Source: an uncultured Rhodopila sp.
GTDB lineage: Bacteria; Pseudomonadota; Alphaproteobacteria; Acetobacterales; Acetobacteraceae
Assembly: GCA_903851415.1 (NCBI GenBank)
Contig: CAINOE010000089.1
Coordinates: forward strand, 1-36,972
Length of the DNA: 36,972 nt
Direction: 5' to 3'
Shown: positions 30,364 through 36,972 of the stretch, in pieces
Layout: every line of letters begins with the position of its first letter
Position numbering within the stretch: position 1 is the first letter of the stretch
The notes under the pieces: model-generated
Seen by the model: only the letters and a program-made list of their open reading frames with translations
Told to the model about the DNA's origin: nothing
Databases searched by the model: none
Translations under genes and position numbers: made by a program

Positions 30364-31445
30364 TGCCGTGGCCGATCTCCCAGCCCACGGACGTCTACAA
30401 CCGTGCCGGCACCGCCTACGTCGCCCAGTTCCCCAGCTTCCAGCCGTCGGCGCCGAACACGGTGATCGGGGCGACCAGCCGCATCCTGGGGATGACCGCG
30501 TTCGATCTGTATCTCTATCAGGGATACGTGATGAACGAGCTGTTCCCCGACACGACGGAGGACAATCTCGACCGCCACGCGGGCAACTGGGGGCTGACGC
30601 GGATACCGGCCTCGGTCGCCACCGGCTCGATCCTGTGGGTCTGCTCGGCGGCCCATACGCTGCCGACCGGCATCATCTTCACCGACCCGCTCGGCAACTC
30701 CTACATCACCACCTCCGGCGGCGCGGTCACGCCCGGCAACGTCACGCTGACGGCGACGGCGGCGACCGCCGGCGCGCAGGGCAACCTCGCGGCCAACACG
30801 GTGCTGACGCCGCTCTCGCCGGTCACCGGCATGGCCGGGCAGGCGCAGGTGATCCCGTCAGCCGCGTTCAGCGGCGGGGCGGTGGCGGAGAGCAACACCG
30901 CGCTGCGCGGCCGGCTGCTCTCGCGCATCCGGCTGCGCGGGCGTGGCGGCAACAATGCCGACTATACGCAATGGACGCAGGCGGCCTCGTCCTCGGTCGC
31001 CTACGTGACGCCGGTGGCCAATTATCAGGGGCCGGGCACGGTCGGCGTATTCGTCGCCGGCGTCGGCCCGTCGGTGCTGGGCTCAGGCGTGCTGAACGCG
31101 GTGGGCGCCTATCTCGGCGCGCAATATGCCAGCGGCGGCGTGGCGCCGGTGACCGCCTATGTCGTCGTCTACGCGGCGGCGTTGCAGACGGTGAACGCCA
31201 CCATCCATCTGACGCCGGACACCTCGGCCAACCGCACCGCCGCCAGCAACGCCTTCAGCCAGTTCATCACCCAGTCGGCCACCATCGCCGGGGCTGGCGG
31301 CTCGACGATCGACGTCACCTCGATCGACGGCGCCATCGCCGGCGGCTCGGGCGGTGCCTTCACCTTCGACCGCACGGTGCCCGCGTCGGACGTGGTCATC
31401 AGCACCGGCACCATCGCGGTGGCCGGCACGGTGACCTTCGTCTGA
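30363..31445 (+). CDS. Baseplate J-like protein, Mu gp47-like
   Basis: A 360-residue protein. Diagnostic parts are LDRHAGNWGLTRIPASVATGSILWV, TAATAGAQGNLAANTVLTPLSPV and the C-terminal ALRGRLLSRIRLRGRGGNNADYTQWTQ, then YVTPVANYQGPGTVGVFV. These match the gpJ/gp47 baseplate protein family, which forms the ring of wedge heads. It is coupled to both neighbours (TGATG). No odd features. Confidence 0.94.
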   Translation: MPWPISQPTDVYNRAGTAYVAQFPSFQPSAPNTVIGATSRILGMTAFDLYLYQGYVMNELFPDTTEDNLDRHAGNWGLTRIPASVATGSILWVCSAAHTLPTGIIFTDPLGNSYITTSGGAVTPGNVTLTATAATAGAQGNLAANTVLTPLSPVTGMAGQAQVIPSAAFSGGAVAESNTALRGRLLSRIRLRGRGGNNADYTQWTQAASSSVAYVTPVANYQGPGTVGVFVAGVGPSVLGSGVLNAVGAYLGAQYASGGVAPVTAYVVVYAAALQTVNATIHLTPDTSANRTAASNAFSQFITQSATIAGAGGSTIDVTSIDGAIAGGSGGAFTFDRTVPASDVVISTGTIAVAGTVTFV

Positions 31446-31984
31446 TGGTGATGCAGCCGCCCCGGACGCAGGCGCAGGTGCTCCAGGGGCTGCTGGAGCT
31501 GACGCCGAAGGGCTGGGCGCTGCCGAGCTACGGCGCCAGCGTCTGGGGCCAGTTCCTGACGCCGATCGCCGCCGAGTTCGCGCTGATCGAGACGACGGCG
31601 GCGGCAATGGTGGCGGAGATCGCGCCGGGCTCGGCGGTCTACACGCTGCCCGACTACCAGCGGGTGCTCGGCCCCGATCCCTACGGCCGGGACGCCACCA
31701 GCCTCGGGCTGACGACGGCGCAGTTGCAGGCCCTCGCGCAGCTCCGCTGGACCGAGACCGGCAACATGGCGCCATCCGACTACATCGCGCTGGCCGCCAG
31801 CATGGGGGTGACGATCACGATCACCCAGGGCCGCGCCTCGATCTCGGGCGTGCTGCGCTGCGGCCACCGGCTCAGCTTCGGCTTCACCTGGATCGTCTCC
31901 CTGCCGACCGGCAGCACGACCGTCGCCGCCGCCATCGCCGGCGAGGCGCCTTCGCACACCAACGTCGTCTTCCAGTACCACTAG
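31445..31984 (+). CDS. Baseplate protein, Mu gp48-like (DUF2313)
   Basis: A 179-residue protein in TGATG overlap with gp47. It has the DUF2313/YmfQ-like pattern: VLQGLLELTPKGWALP, FALIETTAAAMVAEIAPGSAVYTLPDYQRVLGPD and LRWTETGNMAPSDYIALAASMGV, with a C-terminal beta part GVLRCGHRLSFGFTWIVSLP. The protein (gpI-like) links baseplate to tail fibre in P2-like and Mu-like tails. Confidence 0.93.
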   Translation: MVMQPPRTQAQVLQGLLELTPKGWALPSYGASVWGQFLTPIAAEFALIETTAAAMVAEIAPGSAVYTLPDYQRVLGPDPYGRDATSLGLTTAQLQALAQLRWTETGNMAPSDYIALAASMGVTITITQGRASISGVLRCGHRLSFGFTWIVSLPTGSTTVAAAIAGEAPSHTNVVFQYH

Positions 31985-31993
31985 GACCCGCGC

Positions 31994-33235
31994 ATGCTCC
32001 GCATCGCCAGCTCCAACACCGTCACGCTGGTCGGCAGCAACACCGGCTTCGCGGACGAGAACCCGCCGTCGCAGCCGCTCGGCACGCTGGTCAACGCGGC
32101 CTTCCTGAACGACGTGCAGGAGAATATCTGCTCGGCGATCGAGGCGGCGGGGATCACGTTGTCCGATGCCTCGTTCGGTGACAACGCCGGCTACTGGCAG
32201 CTTTATGCGGCGATCAGGAATCTGGCCGGCACCAACGTCGTCGCCGGCGGCTCCGCCGGAGCGACACTGCCCAATGGCACGACGGGCAACTGGATCGTCA
32301 CGGGGATGGGGGCGAATGCGACCCTGACGCTGCCGCCTGCCATATCGATGGGCGGCAACTCCGAGGGCCAGACGTTCAGTGACGGTCGGCCGCTGCGGAT
32401 CATTCGCGCTGACGCGACCAGCTACACGATGACGATCCACGTGGCCGGCAGCGATACCATCAGCTTCGGCAACAACACCACGACCAGCTTCACTTTGCCC
32501 GAGGGCTGGCGCGTCGAACTGATCCCCAATTCCGGGGGCACCGGTGCATACTGGTTCGCCTTCCTCTCGCCGTTGTCGCCGGCCCCGCTGACCTGGCAGG
32601 AATGGACCAGCGCGGGTAGCTTCACCTTCAACCCACCGGCCTGGGCGACGACGGCGCGCGTGACGATGTGCGGCGGTGGCGGCGGCGGCGGGGCCTGCGC
32701 CGGCATCCTGGCGGCCGGCGCCAGCGGCGCGGGCAGCCCGCTGGCCACATTCCAGATTTTCTTCCCCGCCGGTCAGCAACTGACCGTCAATGTCGGCGCC
32801 GGCGGCACGGCCGGCGGCGTGGGGCCGACCGCCGGCGGAACCGGAGGCACCAGCTCGCTGGTCTGGCCTGGCGTGGGCACCGTGTTGTGCCAGTGCACAG
32901 GTGGCGCCGGCGGCGCCGCCGCCAGTTCGGCCGCTGCGTCGGGCGGCGCCACGCCTGGGGCCGCCTCGGCCTTCACCATCAATTCCGGCTTCTATGCCCT
33001 GTTGCAGGGCACCAATCCGGCGACCCAGGGCAGCGGGGCGTTCCTGTTGTCCTCAGTCTATATTCCCCCCCAGGGCGGGTCGCCCGGCGGCGTCGGCCTG
33101 CCGATGTCGCAACCGAATTACGGATCACCCTTGACCCCGACCGTCGCGGGCGCCGGGGGCTATGGCGGCACGACCAACTCGGGCGCGAGCCCCGGCGGCG
33201 CCGGCGCGCCCGGCTACGTGCGGATCGAGGTCTGA
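31994..33235 (+). CDS. Tail fibre with glycine-rich C-terminal domain
   Basis: A 413-residue fibre-type protein. The N-terminal 90 residues (GFADENPPSQPLGTLVNAAFLNDVQENICSAIEAAGI) form the attachment part common to tail fibres. Residues about 100-200 are beta (LTLPPAISMGGNSEGQTFSDG, LRIIRADATSYTMTIHV). After TWQEWTSAGSFTFNPPAWA comes a long glycine-rich region with GGGGGGGACAGILAAGAS, NVGAGGTAGGVGPTAGGTGGTSS and GAGGYGGTT. Glycine-rich fibre tips of this kind form polyglycine sandwiches in some T-even adhesins. The start has an AGGA site. Likely a receptor-binding protein. Confidence 0.85.
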   Translation: MLRIASSNTVTLVGSNTGFADENPPSQPLGTLVNAAFLNDVQENICSAIEAAGITLSDASFGDNAGYWQLYAAIRNLAGTNVVAGGSAGATLPNGTTGNWIVTGMGANATLTLPPAISMGGNSEGQTFSDGRPLRIIRADATSYTMTIHVAGSDTISFGNNTTTSFTLPEGWRVELIPNSGGTGAYWFAFLSPLSPAPLTWQEWTSAGSFTFNPPAWATTARVTMCGGGGGGGACAGILAAGASGAGSPLATFQIFFPAGQQLTVNVGAGGTAGGVGPTAGGTGGTSSLVWPGVGTVLCQCTGGAGGAAASSAAASGGATPGAASAFTINSGFYALLQGTNPATQGSGAFLLSSVYIPPQGGSPGGVGLPMSQPNYGSPLTPTVAGAGGYGGTTNSGASPGGAGAPGYVRIEV

Positions 33236-33558
33236 TGTCGGGCGCCTTCCCCTATCTGCTGCGTCTGAAGCAGGGGGCGACGCTGTCGCTCGACCTGTTC
33301 TTCTCCGATGATAATGGCGCGCCGATCGACCTGACGCAGGCGAGCTCGCTCGGGCTGCTGATCTGCGATCCGTTCGGCAATCAGGTCGCCACCCCCGCGA
33401 TCACGCCCGCCGGCGAGACCGGCTGGGCGACCGTCGTCGCCGCCACCGCCGGCTGGCCCTATGGCGCGCTGCCGTGCCAGGCGAGCGTGACAGCCGGCGG
33501 CATCACCCAGATCAGCGACACGTTCGCGATCATCATCGAGCGGGGCGTGGCTGCATGA
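33235..33558 (+). CDS. Small tail-associated beta protein
   Basis: A 107-residue protein that looks all-beta: GATLSLDLFFSDDNGAPIDLTQASSLG and LLICDPFGNQVATPAI with a final ISDTFAIIIERGV strand. The pattern G-x-T-x-S-L-x-L-x-F-x-D-x-x-G-x-P-I-D-L-T is common in small baseplate or fibre-associated proteins next to receptor-binding genes. It is coupled by TGATG on the left and by ATGA on the right. A structural or fibre-chaperone role is inferred from place. Confidence 0.7.
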   Translation: MSGAFPYLLRLKQGATLSLDLFFSDDNGAPIDLTQASSLGLLICDPFGNQVATPAITPAGETGWATVVAATAGWPYGALPCQASVTAGGITQISDTFAIIIERGVAA

Positions 33559-36215
33559 ACGTCTTCATCCGGCCGACCGGCGCGCCGCTCGGCCAGACGC
33601 TCGGTTTCGGCCCGAACGGATCGAGCGCCAGCCTGGACACTGCGGCGATCGAGACCGCGCTCGCCACCGGCGACCTGGTGCTGATCCAGCGCAACGGCGC
33701 GCTGGTGAAGATCCTGGCGAGCGCCTTCGGCAGCGGCGGCCCGGCGACCGGCGACATCTCCGCCAGCACGGTGACGCTGGTCGGCACCACGATCGCCCGC
33801 AGCCTGGCCGCGCGCGCCGGCGACTGGGTGGATGTGCTGGATTTCGGCGCCGACCCGACGGGCCTGAGCGACAGCGCGCCGGCCTTCAACGCGGCACTGA
33901 CCAGCGTCGGCTCCGGCCAGGCGATCCGCATCCGCGTGCCGCGCGGCAGCTACCTGCTGAACAGCGTGATCAACACGCAGGGCCGGCTGGCGACGATCCT
34001 GATGGACGATGGCGCCGACATCGCGGCGGGCTCCCCCGGCTATTTCGGCGCGACGCGGGAGGTGGCCAGCAAGGGCGCCTACAGCATCGACCAGGTGGGC
34101 GGCGGCTATTTCGGTATTTCGCAGGCGACCGGAAGCTTCACCGCGTTCGATACCAAGAACGTCACCAACAGCGTCCAGGTCAACAGCACCGTCCTCAATC
34201 GCCGCATCCAGAACACGAACCGCTACGCCACGACCGGGGGCACCCAGGACCAGGCGTTCCAGGCGATCGTCGACAGCTTCACGCTGATGGATGGCAGCAG
34301 CCAGTGGATGCGGTTCGAGGTGGTGAATAGCTGCATCTACGGCGAGAACGAGGCGGCGACGATGGGCTATGCCGGCTCCTGCCAGTATGGCGAGCTGGAC
34401 GTCGTCAATAACGGGCCGAATACCGGCTACACCGTCGTCGACAGCATCGGCACGCCGGCGGCGGGGCTGGCGGTCGACCCATCCGGCGGCAATTTTCCCT
34501 ATCTCGGCGACCATATCCGCTGGGCGTTCGGCAGCGCCGGCGGCGTCAGCGGCGGCAATACCGGTCTCGGCTCGCTGTCGCAGCGCTGGTGGACCTATCC
34601 CGCGCTGTTCTCCGCCACCAACGCCAGCACCGGGGTGGGCGCGCAGATCACCATTACGGCGACCGACGGCGCCGGCAACCAGGTGGGACCGACGGTGGTC
34701 ACCGTCGGCGGCGCCGGCGCGCTCAGCGACTGGGCAACCGCGATCAACGCCGCCGGCATTTCCCATGTGGCGGCGGCCGTGAACATCTGGGGCGGGACGC
34801 TGTCGCGGCTGGTGATCTATTCCACGGTCGCCAACTGGCTCGGCTCGATCACGCTGGCGGGCGCCGGGCTGGCGACGCTCGGCTACACCGCCGGCACCTA
34901 TTTCACCCCCCGGCAGACGCAATACGTCACCGTCAAGGGCGGCCAGAACATCACCGGCGCCGCCGGGGCCACGATCACGCTGAACGGCAACACGATCGTC
35001 GTCGGCGGTGCCGGCACCAGCGCCGCCGCTGCCGCCGCGATCAACGGCGCCGCTATCACCGGCATCACCGCCGGCGTCAACGTCGCCGGCTATCTGGTGA
35101 TCGAGGCGTGGGCGGGCTCCCAGCAGCTCGCCGCGCCCTACTGGTCCGGCCAGGTGTTCCCGTCGCTGACGATCGGCGGGACGGGCGTGGCGCTGCTCGG
35201 CCTCACGGCCGGCACCTACTATCCGGCGGGGCCGCCGGCGGCCTATGCGACGGCCTGGAGCGACACCTATCCGGCGACCGTCCCGGCCGGCTGCGTGATC
35301 AAGGTCAACGGCACCAACGTCGCCGTCTCCGGCAGCAGCACCGCGATTGCGGCGGCGATCCAGGCGGCGGCGATCCCGAACGTGCAGGCGTTCATCCGCA
35401 CCGGCAACCGGCTGGGCATCCGCAACACCGCCGGCGGGACGGTGACCTTGCAGGACGTGACCGGCCGCGCGCTCGATCTCCTGCGCATGGTGCCGGCCGG
35501 CCTGTCGGCGACGTTCCAGCCGGGCGGCGTCTCGGCCGGCTCGTTCAATGTGTTCTACGCGGCGCTCGATTCGATCGCGCCCGGCGGCGTCGGGCTGTTC
35601 GTCGGCGGCAGCTCCTACGCCGACATCTCGGTGCACCCGTTCGCGCCGATCGACATGCGCAATGCGTTCCAGCACGGCATCCGCACCGATGCCGCGACCT
35701 TCGACGATGCGGTCGCGTTCCGGCTGGCGCAGGGCAATGCGATCGCCGCCGGCGGCCCCGGCGCCGACCAGCAGCTCGTCTTCGGCAACGGCACCGTGCG
35801 CCTCAGCGCGCAGGGCCAGGCCAAGGGCCAGCAGCTCGGCCAGCTCTATGGCACCAGCGCCTCGGGCGCGGCCGTGCGGCTGACCGCCGACGGCAACGCC
35901 GCCGGCGCCGGCAATTCCTGGCCGGTCGCGGCTGGCCACGCGCTGTTCGGCGCGGTCGCGGTGCTGGCGGTCAACCCGGCGACGACGGACATCGCCTGCT
36001 GGAAGGTCGACCTGGCCGCGCGCAACGCCGGCACGCTCTCGGTCGCCCAGCCCGGCACCGCCGGCATCGCGCCGACTTATTCGACCGGCGGCATGTCGGC
36101 CGCGTCGCTGGCGATCGTGGCCGACACGGTCAACGGCGCGATCAGCCTGACGGTGACGCCGCCGGCGAGCACGGTTGCCGACTGCGAGGCCAGCTTCATC
36201 GGCGCGGTGCGGTAG
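33555..36215 (+). CDS. Tailspike-like protein with pectate-lyase fold and tandem domains
   Basis: An 886-residue protein. The short N-terminus (NVFIRPTGAPLGQTLGF) is the baseplate adaptor. Residues about 90-330 show the phage tailspike beta-helix entry DVLDFGADPTGLSDSAPAFNAAL and YLLNSVI. Three domains in tandem follow at about 363-450, 454-560 and 562-656, with shared patterns of a beta hairpin, AAIN(A/G)A, a V-x-A-x-V strand and L-x-L-T-A-G-TY. The last about 200 residues include SVHPFAPIDMRNAFQHGIRTDAATF, like C-terminal trimerisation regions of spikes. No glycosidase catalytic residues can be identified with confidence. Likely binds or degrades a surface glycan. Confidence 0.82.
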   Translation: MNVFIRPTGAPLGQTLGFGPNGSSASLDTAAIETALATGDLVLIQRNGALVKILASAFGSGGPATGDISASTVTLVGTTIARSLAARAGDWVDVLDFGADPTGLSDSAPAFNAALTSVGSGQAIRIRVPRGSYLLNSVINTQGRLATILMDDGADIAAGSPGYFGATREVASKGAYSIDQVGGGYFGISQATGSFTAFDTKNVTNSVQVNSTVLNRRIQNTNRYATTGGTQDQAFQAIVDSFTLMDGSSQWMRFEVVNSCIYGENEAATMGYAGSCQYGELDVVNNGPNTGYTVVDSIGTPAAGLAVDPSGGNFPYLGDHIRWAFGSAGGVSGGNTGLGSLSQRWWTYPALFSATNASTGVGAQITITATDGAGNQVGPTVVTVGGAGALSDWATAINAAGISHVAAAVNIWGGTLSRLVIYSTVANWLGSITLAGAGLATLGYTAGTYFTPRQTQYVTVKGGQNITGAAGATITLNGNTIVVGGAGTSAAAAAAINGAAITGITAGVNVAGYLVIEAWAGSQQLAAPYWSGQVFPSLTIGGTGVALLGLTAGTYYPAGPPAAYATAWSDTYPATVPAGCVIKVNGTNVAVSGSSTAIAAAIQAAAIPNVQAFIRTGNRLGIRNTAGGTVTLQDVTGRALDLLRMVPAGLSATFQPGGVSAGSFNVFYAALDSIAPGGVGLFVGGSSYADISVHPFAPIDMRNAFQHGIRTDAATFDDAVAFRLAQGNAIAAGGPGADQQLVFGNGTVRLSAQGQAKGQQLGQLYGTSASGAAVRLTADGNAAGAGNSWPVAAGHALFGAVAVLAVNPATTDIACWKVDLAARNAGTLSVAQPGTAGIAPTYSTGGMSAASLAIVADTVNGAISLTVTPPASTVADCEASFIGAVR

Positions 36216-36535
36216 TGAGTGGCACGGGGTTCCTTTCCCTTGCCAACGGCTGGGCGCCGAACGGCAGCGCGGCGGCGATCATCAGCAATTCTGGCACCGG
36301 CCAGGCGATTGTGACGATCGGCTACACCAACCGCAGCGTCTCGACGGCGACGCTGACCTTCTGGCGCAACGGCACCACGGACCCGCACGGCATCGGCAGC
36401 CCGATCCTGCTGAATGCCGGCGACCAGGGCTGGGACGACAAGCTGATCGTGGGGCCTGGCGACGTCATCTATGCGCTGTGCAGCGCCGCCTCGGCGGTGG
36501 CGCTGGATATCACCCTCTACCAGGTGGTCGCGTGA
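36215..36535 (+). CDS. Small tail-associated protein
   Basis: A 106-residue beta-rich protein with a GTG start overlapping the tailspike stop by one base (TAGTG). Strand-like segments are GQAIVTIGYTNRSVSTATLTFW, GSPILLNAGDQGWDDKLIVGPGDVIYAL and a final ALDITLYQVVA. It resembles the small beta-sandwich proteins found beside phage fibre genes; no family recognised with certainty. It is coupled to the fibre gene after it by GTGA. Confidence 0.7.
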   Translation: MSGTGFLSLANGWAPNGSAAAIISNSGTGQAIVTIGYTNRSVSTATLTFWRNGTTDPHGIGSPILLNAGDQGWDDKLIVGPGDVIYALCSAASAVALDITLYQVVA

Positions 36536-36972
36536 ACCGCACGATCCTGGACCTGAACGGCGTCGACCGGACAGCGACCGGCGTCACCAGCGTCAACGGC
36601 CGCTACGGCAGCGTGACGATCGGCAGCGCGGACGTGACGGGCGCGCTGGGGTTCACCCCTTATTCGGCCGCGAACCCAAGCGGCTACATCAGCGCCAACC
36701 AGACGATCACGCTCAGCGGCGACGCCAGCGGCTCCGGCGCCACCGGGATCACCGTCACCCTGGCCTCGGTGGGCACGGCGGGCACCTACCAGTCGGTCAC
36801 CACCGATGCGAAAGGCCGGGTGACGGCGGGTGGATCGCTGAGCAGCAGCAACGTTACCACCGCGCTGGGGTTCACCCCCTACAGCGCGGCGAACCCGAGC
36901 GGCTACATCAGCGCCAACCAGACGATCACGCTCAGCGGCGACGCCAGCGGCTCCGGCGCCACCGGGATCACC
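36532..36972 (+). CDS. Tail fibre protein with tandem repeats, 3' end cut by window
   Basis: An open frame from GTG at 36532 (GTGA overlap with the gene before it) with no stop before the window ends, giving at least 147 residues. It begins VNRTILDLNGVDRTATGV and SVNGRYGSVTI. It then has the fibre repeat ALGFTPYSAANPSGYISANQ, LSGDASGSGATGITVTL and SVTTDAKGRVTAGGS, repeated in frame. GFTPY and D-A-x-G-R-V-T blocks are typical of T4- and Mu-like long tail fibres. The C-terminal receptor-binding tip and any fibre assembly gene lie beyond the window. Confidence 0.85.
   Translation, partial: MNRTILDLNGVDRTATGVTSVNGRYGSVTIGSADVTGALGFTPYSAANPSGYISANQTITLSGDASGSGATGITVTLASVGTAGTYQSVTTDAKGRVTAGGSLSSSNVTTALGFTPYSAANPSGYISANQTITLSGDASGSGATGIT
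36642..36972 (+). repeat. 219-base tandem repeat in tail-fibre gene
   Basis: The block beginning CGCGCTGGGGTTCACCCC at 36642 starts again at 36861, 219 bases later, exactly 73 codons. The second copy is cut by the window end. The last 75 bases seen of copy two are identical to the matching bases of copy one (36679-36753), while the segment just after GGGGTTCACCCC differs at a few synonymous positions. Near-identity at DNA level suggests recent duplication or active gene conversion. Confidence 0.9.

Noticed and set aside
33459..35939. Minus-strand open frame opposite the tailspike (826 codons)
   Set aside because: Arg/Ala/Gly/Asp-rich shadow of the spike frame; third-position bias belongs to the plus strand gene.
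1..36972. Clusters of GANTC sites that would support direct GcrA/CcrM control
   Set aside because: Single GANTC sites can be found scattered inside genes (for example near 606, 698, 4215, 7155, 19027), but I saw no cluster in the few gene gaps; a full count was not possible by eye.
1..36972. CRISPR arrays, tRNA or rRNA genes, insertion sequences, Mu-type end repeats or an attachment site
   Set aside because: None was recognised on either strand; the window seems to start and end within the phage genome.

Overview
This 37 kb window is most of the genome of a Mu-like transposable myophage (prophage or free phage), read left to right in the same gene order as phage Mu: transposition and early genes, host takeover genes, a late activator, lysis, terminase and portal, head, contractile tail, baseplate and tail fibres. 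Base composition is very GC-rich by eye and third codon positions are strongly G/C. A GcrA-family protein and a GTA-type three-helix holin-like protein point to an alphaproteobacterial host; the sequence does not settle the family (Acetobacteraceae or another high-GC group is plausible). Neither phage end is visible: the left end and any classical repressor lie before base 1, and the right end lies after base 36972, where a tail-fibre gene is cut inside a repeat.

Layout. 37-2343: ParB-like nuclease-domain protein and small early genes, one of them on the minus strand (1416-1667). 2340-5426: MuA-type DDE transposase, a small gene, and the MuB-type AAA+ target-selection ATPase. 5426-8251: GcrA-like regulator, Gam-like DNA-end protector, GemA/gp16-like protein and small unknowns. 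8248-8676: Mor/C-like activator, the likely switch to late expression. 8673-10116: GH108-type endolysin, holin-like protein and a gp25-like membrane protein. 10113-13276: VpaChn25_0724-like protein, gp27-like small terminase, two zinc-ribbon genes set between the terminase genes, and the gp28-like large terminase. 13281-14624: accessory patch with a minus-strand gene, a secreted protein and three small genes. 14617-21498: portal (gp29), F, G, protease I with a nested scaffold, decoration protein, major head protein T, gp35-like, gp36. 21495-29211: gp37, gp38, sheath L, tube M, tail chaperone gp41 with a frameshifted extension, tape measure, N, P. 29214-31984: gp45 spike, gp46, gp47, gp48. 31994-36972: glycine-rich fibre, small tail proteins, a pectate-lyase-like tailspike and a truncated repeat-containing fibre gene.

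The genes are packed tightly: most neighbours overlap by 1-14 bases (ATGA, GTGA, TGATG), which implies translational coupling along long rightward transcripts. The few gaps stand out. The largest, 17952-18152 between G and I, occupies the position of the strong gyrase site and the I promoter in Mu and contains three phased AT-rich repeats; its right half may also hold a tiny coupled reading frame. A second gap (29793-29844) carries a perfect 16-bp palindrome. The least expected items are the -1 frameshift extension of the tail chaperone, the GcrA homologue, the glycine-tailed spike, the tandem domains in the tailspike, and two minus-strand genes inside an otherwise rightward genome. No tRNA, rRNA, CRISPR array, insertion sequence or convincing intrinsic terminator was seen. 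No gene-free stretch exceeds 300 bases.
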